A stretch of 64,000 bases of DNA from Letharia columbiana (Eukaryota; Ascomycota; Lecanoromycetes; Lecanorales; Parmeliaceae): the NCBI RefSeq assembly GCF_014066305.1, contig NW_023501170.1:1-64000 (forward strand), read 5' to 3'. The notes below the pieces were generated by a model. It saw only the letters and a list, made by a program, of their open reading frames with translations. It was not told where the DNA came from and did not search any database. A program made the translations under genes and the position numbers. This document shows positions 40,615-54,010 of this stretch, piece by piece (positions within the stretch are counted from its first letter, which is position 1; the number at the start of each line of letters is the position of its first letter).

Positions 40615-41198
40615 GAGTAAAGGTTTATAAATTAAATTCATAATCATTTTTTTTCAATCGGGGCTGTCGAGTAAATTTTGATAAGCGATCTTTAATAAGC
40701 GATATCTGAATTTCTTACCTTTAAATATCTATAAGACTAAATTTAGTAATTCGTTTTTTATCTGAAACTTCACATTATACTCTATAGTTTAAATATAAAA
40801 TTTTAAAATTTTAATAGAAAACAAAAAAGTTATTCTAAAATCAAATAATGTGTACCTGTTTTTTTGATCAGGGCTGTCCGGCTGTCGAGCGAACTCTAGT
40901 AAGCGATATTTGAATTCCTTGCGCTTTAATAATTATAAGACTAAATTTCTTCTTAAAAATTCGAAAAGCCTAGACTGCGTTTTAAAATTCGAAATTTAAA
41001 ATATCAAAAAGTTAATAGAAAACAAAAAGGTTTTCTATATATTAATAATATATATCTATTTTTTTAATAGTTACGAACGTTAATTTATTTATTCGCGATA
41101 TTTAATTAAAAAGCGTAGATCTAACGAATTAATAATTAACTATATATATAAATTTAAGGTTTTCTAATTTAGCTCTATCTTATTCTATTATATATACT
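40615..41198 (-). mobile_element. Short Helitron-like element inserted in the 15-bp array
   Basis: In minus orientation it has 5' end TATATATAATAGAATAAG (right side) and 3' end AACCTTTACTC preceded by the mutated hairpin. The interior has two tandem versions of a roughly 230-bp unit ('gaaaacaaaaaagttattct', 'gctgtcgag'). Both sides are the same 15-bp array, so the array was the insertion target. Confidence 0.65.
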
Positions 41199-41355
41199 AA
41201 TAATATACTTATATATAATATACTTATATATAATATACTTATATATAATATACTTATATATAATATTCTTATATATAATATTCTTATATATAATATTCTT
41301 ATATATAATAATCTTATATATAATATTCTTATATATAATATTCTTATATATAATA
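41199..41355. repeat. 15-bp AT-rich tandem array, right part
   Basis: Units of ATACTTATATATAAT grade into ATTCTTATATATAAT. It is contiguous in sequence with 40465-40613 once the intervening element is removed. Confidence 0.85.
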
Positions 41356-42904
41356 TTTATATAGATTATTTAAATATTTAGAATATTAAAAAGATAATTA
41401 AAATATATATTAAAATAGATCTTTCTAAATTCTCTTTTAATAATATTTATAAATTATACTCTATAATTAATTTTAAAATAAAATTTTATAAACGTTATAT
41501 TATTTTTAAAAGATAAAAAAATAATTTAATTTATATTAATCTTTAAAGATTATTTAATATCTCTTATAATAATTATATTCTTATAATTATCTTTCTAGAT
41601 AATTTTATTTTATATTTTAACATCTATTTTTTATTTTATAAATTTAACGAGTTCGTTTTTATTATATTTAAGCTTTTTCTTAATAATATAAAATATAATT
41701 ATTATTATTATATTCGCCTTTATTTTAATTATAATATAAAATTTCAAAATTTCAAAATAAAAATCTTTTATTTATTTAGAGAAATTATCTAAAAAGATAT
41801 TATATTAAAAAAAAATTATATAATTAATAAATTTATATAATTAAATATTATTATTTAATATAAAGCTAGCGCGATATTTATAAAAAACGACTTAATATAG
41901 AAATATTAAATCGAGTTTATTTATATTAAGAATTATTTATATAATCGCTAATCTATAATTAAGCGAAGTATTACTTCTTTTATTTTCTTTTAAATTTTTC
42001 TTATTTATATATTATTAGATAAATAGCTTTTTATTTAATTATATTTAAAGCTATTAATTAGAAGAAGTATTAAAATTATATAATTAAGAGATAACTTATA
42101 AATTATTAAGATTATTTTTATTATATACTCTTAAATAATAGTAAGATCGCTATTATTTTAAATATTAAATAATTTAATAATATTCTTTTTAAATTTATAT
42201 TTTTTATTTTAAAGAAGAATACGCGTGATAATATTAAAATAATAATTTATTATAATAATTATCGATTTATTAAAACTATTAATTATTTCGAGAATTATCT
42301 TTTTTTTATCTATAATTTTAAAAGAGAATCGCTAAAAGAGATATATAATTTTTATTAAAGATAAAGTTAATAATTTATTTAGTTTTATTTAAATTTTTAA
42401 AAGAGCTTAACTAGTAGTTTTAGCTAATTTAAAATTTTTAAAAAAATAATTATTTAATATATTTAATAATAAAACTCTCTCTATAACTTCTATAACGATA
42501 TCTTTTAAACTTATTATTTATTTTATAAATAATTATAATTTAATTTTAGCGATAAGTTATCTATTCGATATCTTAAGAATATATAAAGAATTCTTTTTAG
42601 ATTTCCTAACGCTATTAATAAAAGCCTTCTTTTCTAAATTCTATAAATTTTAAATTTATAAAAAAATTATATTAGATTTTTATTATAAGATATATTAAAA
42701 AATTATTATATAAAAAGAAGTTAACTCGCTTATTATTAATAGAACTTAAATTTTAATAAATCTTTTATTAAATATATATATTTTAAAAAATTAATAGATT
42801 TATAAATTTAAGCGTAATTTAATAAAGAAGATTATATAATATAAAGCTTATTAAATTATTTACGATTTTAAATAATAAAAAAAAATCGACTTTAATAAAA
42901 TCTT

Positions 42905-43575
42905 TATTTTTATTATTAAATTTATAAATTATAAAGTAAAGTACTATTTTAATTATTATTAAAGATATATTATTATTATATAATAATTCTATAATTAATA
43001 ATCGATAAATAATCGATATATAATCGATATATAATCGATATATAATCGATATAAAACTTAATTTATACTCGTTAGAAGAATTATTCTAACTTATAATTTT
43101 ATATCGATTATTTAATAATTACGTAATTATTACGTAATAGTTATTAAATAATTATAAAACGATTATAGAATAATTATATAATTCTTATAGAATTATAAAT
43201 AATCTATATAATAATTAAAAATAAATTTTAATTTTAAAGTTCTTTATAGAGCTAAAAATTCGCTTAGTATATATAAGTTTAAATATTAACGCTAGTAAGT
43301 TAAAATTCGATTTTTTTTAAAAATTCGCGAAGTTTTTATATTATAAGATATATTATATAATATTACTAGTCTATTCGAGACTTAATAAAAAAATAAAAAT
43401 AAAAATAAATTATTATAACGATTATAAAACGATTATAGAACGATTATAAAACTATAATCGTTATAAATTCTAAGAAAAGAGTTTTATAGTTTACGACTAT
43501 TATAAAATAATTATAATATAGTTTTATAATCGTAATACGCTAGTTCTATAACTTTATAAATTAATAGAATAGTAG
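42905..43575 (+). repeat. LTR-like AT-rich repeat, copy 2
   Basis: Same repeat as 37000-37680, in opposite orientation, with TATCGATATATAATCGAT tandem motifs and the 'tctattcgagacttaataaa' landmark near 43370. More mutated than copy 4. Confidence 0.55.
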
Positions 43576-44444
43576 TTTTTATATTAATAGCTATCTGAAA
43601 CTAAGAGCTTAAATAAATAAATATTAAAAAAAAGCGATATTAAGAAGATAATATATATTTTTTAACTTATTAGCTTTAAGACTAAAGATTAAAAAATAAG
43701 ATATATAAATTTATTAGAATATTCTATAATTTAAAATAATTCTCTAGAATTTAATATAATACTCTTATAATTTATTTTAAAAAAATTAAAAATTAAATTT
43801 ATTAAGATATTATTAATTTTTTTTAAATTTATTAATAATACTAATATTATTATTATTAATATAGATAAGATTTTACTTATTAATCTAGATAAAATTAAAA
43901 TATAAAGTATTAAAAATAAATTTATAAGAAGTTTAAGATAATTAATTTAAGATTTTATATTTATTATTTTAAAATAGTAGTTATTAGAGATTATATTAAT
44001 TAAATTTCAAATTTTAATTAAAAAGATTATATTAAAAAGTTTCTAAAGAAATATAATATATTAAACTTTACGCTATCGCTTATTTTTATTAATAGCGATA
44101 AATTTTATATTATTAAAGATAATTTTATTTCTATTAATTAGTTTTATTATATTTATTAATTAATTAAATATAAATTATTTATATATATAATATTAAATAT
44201 TAAATATAATATAATATTCGCTATCTTAATAATCTTTAAATATATTTTAAATTTAAATAAATTCTATTAAAAGATTATTAAATATATTTTTTAATATCTA
44301 AATAATATTAAAATTTAATAATTAATATTTAAAGAAAATCTAAAATTACTTACTAGCTATATAAATACGAATTAAATAAATAATTAAAATATTCGATATT
44401 CTACTTCTAGTTATATCTTTAATATAAATAATAATATTATTAAT

Positions 44445-45000
44445 TTATATAATAGAATAAGATAGAGCTAAATTATAAAATCTTAAATTTATATATATAA
44501 TTAATTTTAAATTTAAGATTACTAGATACGCTTTTTATTTAAATTAATTAAATTATCGTAAATAAATAAATTTATATTCGTAACTATTAAAATCTCTTAT
44601 TTTACTTTTAAGTCTTTAATAACTTTACTATTTTCTAGTAAAATCAATTTTTTTTTTAATTATAACTCGTAATTTACGCTTTTTAATACTTTAATAATAA
44701 AATAATAAAATTCAATCTTATAATTTTTTAAAGATATGAAATTCAAATATCGCTTATTAAAGTTCGCTCGTTAAATTTACTCGATAGTCGATAGCTCTAA
44801 GTAAAAAATAGATATATATTATTTAATTTTAAAATAATTTTTTTATTTTCTATTAAAATCTTAGAGTTTTTTTTTTAAATTATAAAATATAAATTAGGCT
44901 TTTAAATGAAAAAAGAATATTTAAGTTTAAATTCATTAATATTTAAAGGTAAAGAATTTAAATATCGCTTTTTAAAGTTCGCTAGATAGTTTTAATTAGT
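44445..45000 (+). mobile_element. Heavily mutated short Helitron-like element
   Basis: It begins TATATAATAGAATAAGATAG and keeps 'tacgctttttattt', the interior 'ttttctattaaaatctta' motif twice and 'aaatatcgctttttaaagttcg'. Its 3' hairpin end is not recognisable. Confidence 0.5.
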
Positions 45001-46749
45001 AGTTAATTAATTATTAAAATAATAATTTATAATATTATTATTCTTTTACTTTATAAGATTAAATATATTAATTAAATATAGACTATTAAGAAGATAATTT
45101 AATTATATAAATTTTTTAATTAATTTAACTTTAGCGTTAAATATATATAGATCTTTATTATTTATTATAATAATTATCTTAGAATATAATAATTTTTATT
45201 AAAAATCTTTAATTTTATATATATATTAAATATATTAATATTTAATATTATTATATATAAAAATAAATTATCGCTAATAATAATATTTTTTAAATATATC
45301 TTTATTAAATAATAGATAGTCGATAAATATATTAACGTATTATTTAAGAATAAATTTAAAAGATTTTATATATTAATTAAGCTAGAATATTATTTATAGT
45401 ATTATTTATTTAAAAAAGCTAACTTTAACTTTAGAGAAGTTATTTTATTAATTCTTATAGTTTAAATAATTTATTTAAGTTATCTATTAAGTTTTAGATT
45501 TAATACTCTATAAATTCGCTATTTTATATTAGAATAGCTATTTCTTTAATATTATTATTATTATCGCTATTAAATCTTTAAAAAATTTTTAAAATACTTT
45601 TATCTATATTATTATTATTATTATCTTAGAGAAAATATACGATTAGAGTATATTATATAATTATATTATTAACTCGATAGATATTATAACTTTTAATTAA
45701 CTTTCTATTATAATATTAGTCTCTTCGACTATCGTATAATATATCGCGTATTATTAGAGCTAGTATTTACTAGTTATTATTAGCTATCTATTTTATATAT
45801 ATAAATATTCGTATATTTTATAAATTAATAATTAGTCTTTTAGTTATAATTATTTTAATTTCTAATATATTTAATATTCTACTTTTAATACTTTTAATTA
45901 ACTTTTTATTAATATTAAAATTTCTATAATAGTAATTTATTCGAAATTCGAAATAAATAGATAATTATTTAATAATTCTCTTATTATATATTAACGTTTA
46001 AACTAGTTCGAGTATCTCGCTTCGCTTATAATAGTCTATTTATTAAAATTTACTTTTCGATTTTTTAATTTTTCTCGAAATTTAATATATAAGTAAGATA
46101 TATAGCTCTATAGAGCTATGAAACTTAAAAAGATTTTCGAAAAATTATATATATTATTAATATTTATTAATTCTCTATTAATAATATATTAATATATTAC
46201 TTTATAGCGTAGTATTATAATAATAATAAATTAATATCTCTTTTATACTTTATTATCTATTTATTAACTATTTATTAATAATAAATTTAACTAAGTTTTC
46301 TATAAATAGAAAGTTTTATATAACTTTATTCGATATACGTTATATAAAATATAAAATCTAAATATATTCGATATATAGTTTTTATTATACGAATCGTATT
46401 ATTTTCGCTAATAACTTATTTATTTTCTATTAATAGTAATATAATAGCTTTCGTAAGATAATTATTATTATTAAAAATTAAATATCTAGAATAATCTTTA
46501 TAAAAGCTTTATAGCCGATTATAAATATATATAAGATAAAGAATTTCTTCTAATTATTTTAGTTATTTCTATAAATATTCTTTAATCTTAAATTAATTAA
46601 TTTTTAATATATATTAGATAACTTAGAAATAAAAATTTTAAAATGTTATTTTTTAATAAAAATAGAATTAATTAGTAAAGGGCTCGATTTAATATAATTA
46701 TTTTTAGATCTTAATTTTTTACTTTTATTATTCGATATTAATTTTAATT

Positions 46750-46930
46750 TAAACTTTATTTTAATTATTTAATATTAAACTTATTTTAACTATTTAATTT
46801 AGATTTTACTTTAATTATTTAATATTAAATTTATTTTAACTATCTAATTTAAACTTTATTTTAATTATTTAATATTAAATTTTTTTAATTATTTACTTAA
46901 GATTTTATTCTAATTATTTAATATTAATTT
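46750..46930. repeat. 50-bp AT-rich tandem repeat
   Basis: TTAATTATTTAATATTAA recurs at 46761, 46811, 46861 and 46910 (period about 50 bp). The differences among units are transitions, consistent with RIP of an older minisatellite. Confidence 0.7.
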
Positions 46931-47174
46931 TATTATAATAAGTCGATATAAATTAATTAAATCGTTTTTTTAATATTATTAATATTAAACTTCGTATTTA
47001 TTAGATTTCGCGTATAAAAGAATATATATAAAGAGGAGTATTAAAATTTAAATTATATAACTCTTAGTATTTTAATAATTATATAATGTAGTTATATAAT
47101 ATATTTTAATATATTTATATCTAATTATTCTTTTCTTTTATTAAACTCGCTAATTAATATAACTAAGTATTTTA

Positions 47175-47640
47175 TTTTATTTTTTAATAATTCTATAAGA
47201 ATTATATAATTATTCTATAATCGTTTTATAATTATTTAATAACTATTACGTAATAATTACGTAATTATTAAATAATCGATATAAAATTATAAGTTAAAAT
47301 AATTCTTTTAACGAGTATAAATTAGTTTTATATCGATTATACTGTGCTGTCGAGTAGTTCTTTGATAGAGCGAGGACATCAATAAATTCTTCCACTTGCC
47401 GAATATCGGTTAATCTATTAGTGTCCTCGCTCTATCAAAGGACTCACTTCTGGTAGACGTATATTCGTTATATATCGTTATATATCGTTATATATCGATT
47501 ATATATCGATTATATATCGATTATATATCGATTATATATCGATTATATATCGATTATATATCGATTATTTATCGATTATTAATTATAGAATCATTCTATA
47601 ATAATAATATATTTTTAATAATAACTAGAATATATCTAGA
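47175..47640 (-). repeat. LTR-like AT-rich repeat, copy 3 (interrupted)
   Basis: Partial copy of the 37000-37680 repeat in the same orientation. It is interrupted at 47341-47458 by a balanced-composition hairpin, after which TATATCGATTATATATCGAT tandem units resume. Confidence 0.55.
47341..47458. mobile_element. Small unmutated hairpin insertion inside an AT-rich repeat
   Basis: The 19-bp perfect inverted repeats CTTTGATAGAGCGAGGACA (47360-47378) and complement (47422-47440) enclose a 43-bp loop. The insert has normal base composition and many CpA/TpG sites, in contrast to the flanking repeat. Exact ends and target duplication are not clear. Confidence 0.65.
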
Positions 47641-50600
47641 TAGTAATTTCCCTCGCTAAAAAATCGTAAAATTATAAAATTATAAAATCGTAGAAATTAT
47701 AAAATCGTAGAAATTATAGAATTATAAAAATTCTATAAATTATAATTAATATAAAAAACTTATAATAGATATTAAAATTAACTTCTTATTAATTAAATCT
47801 AAATAAATTTCAAGTTACTTAACTTTTAAAAAACTTATTATTAATATAACTTCTCTTTTTTCTATTTAAATTTTATTATTATTTTATATAATTATAGAAC
47901 TTATTTTATACTTTCTAATAATTTAAAATTTATAAAGTTAAATCTTATAATTCTAAGTAAATCTTAAATTAAAGTATTTTTACTCTTCGAAAGTCGAATT
48001 TAATTTTAAAATTAAATTTATAAATTAATTACTTTCTATAAATTTTAATTTATAAATTTTAATATTAATATAGATCTTTATATTAATATAAATATTATAT
48101 TTAATTAATAAATAAAGACTATAAAGTACTATCTAATTAATTTATTTAAATTTATTATTTAATATTTAAGATAATTAAATTTTTAATTTAAAGACGATAT
48201 AATTATTAAGATATAGTTTTTCGAAAATTATTTATTATATATATTCTTATCTAAGTCTTAATAAAATGAAATAATATTTATTTTATTAATAGTATATTAA
48301 TTATAATTTCTATAGAGTATATATCTAGTAATAATTATATAGAGATTAGAAAATAGATTAAAAAATAGATTTTTATTATAAATCTTAATATTAATAGCGT
48401 TATCTATTTTAGCGATATTAAGAAATTAATTTTTAGAATATAATATAGTAAGAACTTAGATATATAATTAATTTTATTTTTAAAATTCTATAATAAAGTA
48501 TAGATATAAATCTAAATTTCATTTATTACTATTAAAATTAGTTAGAATTATACTTTAATACTTTACTCTTATAAGAAAAAGTTTTTTTTCTAAATAATAT
48601 TATAAAATTAATAATTAAGAATTATAATATATAAGAGATTTAATTATATTAGAAGTATTTTTAGAAATTATAATTTATTTTAATTATCTAATTAATATAT
48701 CGCTTAATAGACTACTATATTTAAAAAAAAAATTATATTATAATAAAAGATAAAAAGAATTAAGATATTTAATAAATTATTATAGTAAGCTATCGTAACT
48801 ATATAGATATATAATTTTACCTACCTTTCTATCTATTAAGAAAATATCTTAATAAGAATCTTAGCTTAGTATTATAAGTAATTACTTCTCAGTAGAAGAA
48901 TAATTATCTTTACTATATACTACTTATTATACTTATATTTTCATATTACTCTTATATAAATATCGATATTAGAATAATAAATTTATCTAAGATTCTTCTC
49001 TTATATTTATTAGTTTTTATATTTTAATTATTAAATAAAACTATTATCTATAGTCTAATATATCTAAAATTATTACTCTATTTACTTTTAATAATAATAA
49101 ATTAAATTAAATTTTAAAATAATAAAAAAAGGTTATAAAAATTAATAAGAGATAGATATCTTTTAATAAATTTTATAACTTTTAAAGTATTAATTAATAA
49201 TAATTAAGAATTAGATTATTATTAATTATCTTTTAAATAGTTTAACTCTTATTTTATATACTATATTTAGTCTTATATAAACTACTATTATCTAGAAAAT
49301 ACTTCGAAATAATATTAATTTATATATTTCTATTTAAAGTTCTCGCGATCTTTATTAATACTCTATAATAATATCTAGAATCTAAAAAATTTATTATTAT
49401 TATAATCTATATAATAGATTTAAATTATATTTATTAAATTATATTAATATAATAAAATAATAATTAAAATAATAGTATAAAGGAAATACTCTATTATCTT
49501 TTAGCGTTAATTAAATATCTAATATTTTTCTCTTTAGAATATTCTTTATATTTTATAAATCTTTAGCTTTAATTTAAAAAACTAAAATAATTAATAGCGT
49601 AATTTTTAAATAGAAGATTTTTAATAATAATAAAAAACTTAAATTATAGATGAAAGTTATAAAGAGATTTAATTAGTTATATTTAATAAATAGAGTAATA
49701 ATAATCTTATAAAGCTATTCTATAATTTATAGATTTTTATAATAAATAAATAAAAGAATAATATTTTATTTATTAATTTAATTATTTATAATAGTTTATT
49801 AATATAAAGTATTAATAATTACTTAATAAATATAAATTTAAATAATTTTTAAATTTATCTTTATTTAATAAAGTTAATTACTTTTAATATTTATCTTATA
49901 TATATATATATATTAAATAAAATATTATAGTAATCTATCGTAATAAAGAAAGCGATTAAGCTTATTAAAATGAATTAATAATATATATATATATATAGAA
50001 AATTAATAATTTATAGAATAGAAGAAATAGATATTATAAATCTATAATATAAACTAAATATTATCTATATAAAATTATCTTAATTAATAGTTTTTTTAAT
50101 TTATAAAATAATTTAATTATCTTTACTTTATTAGATAAAAAGACTTTTATCTAATATAAAATCTATATTATATAAAGTATATTATTATATTATAAATATT
50201 TATTAAATAGAAAAATAAGAGAATAGTATAGAGATATATAAATTAAATATTAATATAAAATATAAAATATCTTATTATTTTAATTTTTAACTGATATATC
50301 TCTAATCTTAAATATATTTAATAAATTATTAATATTACTCTTTTAATAATAAGTAATCTTATTTAAAGTAAAATAATTATAAATATATAAATTATAATAA
50401 GATAGATTTTAATAAGATAGCTTATAACTTTATAAATTTTATTTTTTTATTTTTTAAATGTTAACTTAAAAATATTAATATAAAAATTAATATTTTTAAA
50501 AGTTATAATTATTTTATAATAAAGCGTTTAATTAATATAATTATAATATTTATATCTAATAAAATTAATATAAAAAATACGATTAAAATAAAATTATATA

Positions 50601-51373
50601 AATTATATTATAAATTAATTTATAATATATTATAGAGTCTAATTCTAAAGTTTTATTATTATAGATAGTTTAGATATCTCGTATTTTAAGATAATATTAA
50701 GATAATATAAAATTAATCTAAAATCGATTTATAATCGATCTAAACATCTTCTTAATATTATTTTAAAATAATTTTAAGATAGTCTTTAACTAGTATTATA
50801 TTAAATAAAAATTATTTTAAAACTAAGATATTTAATTATTTATATATATTTTTACTATTTTTAAAAGTTTAAAGTTTAGAAATTTAGATTATATATATAT
50901 TAAATATATATTAAATATATTCTAGAAATATCTTAAATCGATTTCTATTATAATCTCTATTTAAAAATATATTATAATTTTTTTTAAAGTTTTTTATATA
51001 CTTATACTTATTTTAAATAAAGTCTATTATATATAAACTTATCTTATAAATAATTAATATCTTATATATAGTCTAATATATAGTTATTTTTACCTTTATA
51101 TAATAAATTAAATTCTTCTAATATCTTAATTATATATAAACTTTTATTTTCTAATATTAAAAATTTATAAATATATTATTATATATCTCTAGTCGTATAT
51201 ATTAAAAGATTTAAAATTAAATTTATATTAGAGTTTTTATTTTTTTATTATTAAATAAATATATATAATAAAAAACGTATATCTTTTTCGCTAATATATA
51301 TAAGAAAAATATTAATTTAATTAATCTCTAATTTTATTTATATAAAAATATTTATTAATATTATATATATAAC

Positions 51374-51803
51374 GAGTAAAGGTCTATAAATTAAATTTAT
51401 AATTATTTTTTTAATTAGAGCTATCGAGTAAGTAGGTGAGCGATCTTTAATAAGCGAACTTTAATAAGCGATATTTAGACTTCTTGCTTATTAATAACTA
51501 TAGAATTAAATTTTAGATTTCTTAAAATTTTGAAAAGCGTAAACGACGCTTTATAATTGAAAAAAAATCTCAAAATTTCAATAGAAAACAAAAAAGTTAT
51601 TCTATTCGTGAATAACGTACATCTCTTTTTAATGTGGGAGGCGCGGGAGAGCGAGATTTTGATGGTTGCGGACGCTAATTTATTTACCCGTGATAAGTTA
51701 GTCGATCTAATTAAAGAGCGTAATAACTCTAAATTTATAATTAACTGATATATAAATTCAAGATTTTCAAGCTTAGCTCTATCTTATTCTATTATATATA
51801 CTA
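51374..51803 (-). mobile_element. Short Helitron-like element
   Basis: Minus orientation: 3' end at 51374 (GAGTAAAGGTC, mutated hairpin), 5' end at 51803 (complement of TATATATAATAGAATAAG). The interior retains GC-rich 'gggaggcgcgggagagcgag' near 51634, suggesting less RIP than its neighbours. The 63-codon open frame within it is not supported as a gene. Confidence 0.6.
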
Positions 51804-52224
51804 ATATTTATTATTTTTATAATTTTTTTTAATAGAATCTAGATTAAGAAATATATAACTTATATATTTATAATCTTTAATTAAGCTATAACGACTAGTA
51901 TTATCTTATATAATATTTTATAAAAATTATATATATAAATAAGTTTTAAATAATAATTAATTAGGTTTTAAGATTTAATAATATATAAATAGCGATTTAT
52001 TATATAGCTTAATTCTAGAAAAACTTTTAAAATAGATAATTTATATTTAATAAGAATCTATTAACTTTAAATTATATAAAAATATTAAAGATAATATAAT
52101 ATAATAAGAATATAAATTAGATATATTTTAATATATAAGCGATATAAATTAAACTTCTAACGACTAAATAATTAAATCTTATTATTAATTAAATCGATAT
52201 CTCTCGCGAAGATAGTAATTTTTT

Positions 52225-52810
52225 TATAAAAAGAGTACTATTCTAGTTATTATTAAAGATATATTATTATTATATAACGATTCTATAATTAAGAATCGAT
52301 AAATAATCGATATATTATCGATATATAATCGATATAAAACTTAATTTATACTCGTTAGAAGAATTATTCTAACTTATAATATTATATCGATTATTTAACG
52401 ATTACGTAATAGTTATCGAACGGTTATCGAACGATTATAGAACGGTTATACGATTCTTATAGAACTATAAATAATCTATATAAGAATTAAAAAAAAAATT
52501 AAAAGTTCTTTATAGAGCTAAAAATTCGCTGAGTATATATAAGCTTAAGTATTAACGCTAGTAATTTAAAATTAAGTTTTTTTTAATTTTAACGAAATTT
52601 TTATATTAGAAGATCTATTATATAATATTACTAGTCTATTCGAGACTTAGTAAAAAAATAAAAATAAAAATATATTATTATAACGATTATAGAACGATTA
52701 TAGAACGGTTATAAAACTATAACCGTTATAGATTCTAAGGGAAGAGGTCTATAGTTTACGACGATTATAAAATAATTATAAAACGATTATAAAACGATTG
52801 TAAATCGATT
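52225..52810 (+). repeat. LTR-like AT-rich repeat, copy 4
   Basis: This is the best preserved copy, with ATTATAGAACGATTATAGAA, 'tctattcgagacttagtaaa' and 'ctaagggaagaggtctatag'. It pairs in orientation with copy 2, so 42905-52810 could be the limits of one 9.9-kb retroelement, though copies 1 and 3 overlap that interval. Confidence 0.55.
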
Positions 52811-52811
52811 T

Positions 52812-52992
52812 AGAGTTTGATAAGGGAGGCGCGGGCGGGCGAGATTTTGATGGTTGCGGACGCTAATTTATTTACCCGCGATGAGTTAGCCGATCTAGTT
52901 AAAAAGCGTAGAGGATTCGAATTTATAATTAGCTGTATATATAAATTCAAGATTTTCTAATTTAGCTCTATCTTATTCTTTTATATATATTA
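52812..52992 (-). mobile_element. 5'-end fragment of the short Helitron-like family
   Basis: It carries 'ggacgctaatttatttaccc', 'cttattcttttatatatatt' and a GC-rich 'gggaggcgcgggcgggcgag'. Only the 5' portion is present. Confidence 0.55.
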
Positions 52993-54010
52993 ATAATTTA
53001 TATAAAAGTATTTAGATATAATAATAAGTATAAACTATTAAAGTCTTTTATATATATTTATATTTTAGAAACTATAATCTATTTTTTTAAATATTTTTAA
53101 AATTGATAATTGAAATAATAAAGCGAAAAATTATTTTAAGTTAATTAATATTAAATTTTATTAAAAGTTTTATTTAAGATCTTAATAGATATAAGAATAG
53201 TTAATTTTATAATCTTATCTATCTTTATTATATTAAGTTAGTATATAATAAAATTAACTATAATATCGAGAATCGTCGTTTTTAGTTTTTATAATATTAA
53301 TATACTCTTATAATAATCTTTTTATATTATAGATAAATACTCTTTATATTTAAGTAGATAGTTTAAATAAAGTTATTTATAATTATATTAGAAAGAGAGA
53401 TTAGATAGTAATAATATATTAATATTAATAACTCTATAAACGCTATCTTTTAATTTTATATTTTATAAAAAATAATTAATAATTATTATTTTCATTTTCA
53501 TTTTAATTATAAATCTATTAACTTTAAAGTTAACTTTAAATAATAAGAATATTATTAAAAATAATATAACTTCTAAATCTAATTTAGTTTTATTATTATA
53601 TTTAATAAAATATTTTAATATAAAAGTAAAATAGTATTTAAATTATAATATTTTTTACTCGTCTTTATTATTATAAAGTAAGAATATATTTATAATTATC
53701 TTCTCGCGTAAAGTAATCTTTTCGTATATATCTTTATTAAATATATTTATAACTAACTTCTCGCGTAAAATAAGCTTTTCGCGTATATCTTTATTAGATA
53801 TAATAGATTTTATACTATTAAATAAGATAGATTTTAATATAATATCTTTACTTATTATAATTTTTTTTAATAACTTTTATTTATATAAGAGAATAGATTA
53901 AGATATTAATATTATAAATTAGAATAATTCTTCTAACGAGTATAAATTAAGTTTTATATCGATTATATATCGATTATATATCGATTATTAATTATAGAAT
54001 CGTTATATAA
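52993..54010. other. AT-rich sequence, no gene
   Basis: Contains a pair of near-duplicated segments at about 53690-53745 and 53748-53800 ('cttctcgcgtaaagtaatctt' / 'cttctcgcgtaaaataagctt') and, at 53920-54010, a fragment of the LTR-like repeat. Nothing else is recognisable. Confidence 0.45.

Larger units (their letters stand above)
35422..54010. repeat. 18.6-kb AT-rich block of RIP-mutated transposon relics
   Basis: No intact gene is present. C and G persist mainly as CpG or CpT/ApG, while CpA/TpG and CpC/GpG are nearly absent (in 39001-39600 I see one CpA). Recognisable components are LTR-like repeats, 5'/3' ends of the short Helitron-like family, two 15-bp arrays, a 50-bp array and one unmutated hairpin insertion, each listed separately. 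The remainder is presumed decayed retroelement body, but no domain can be read. Confidence 0.8.

Noticed and set aside
40459..40647. Ile/Tyr-repeat ORF
   Set aside because: Pure product of the 15-bp AT array.
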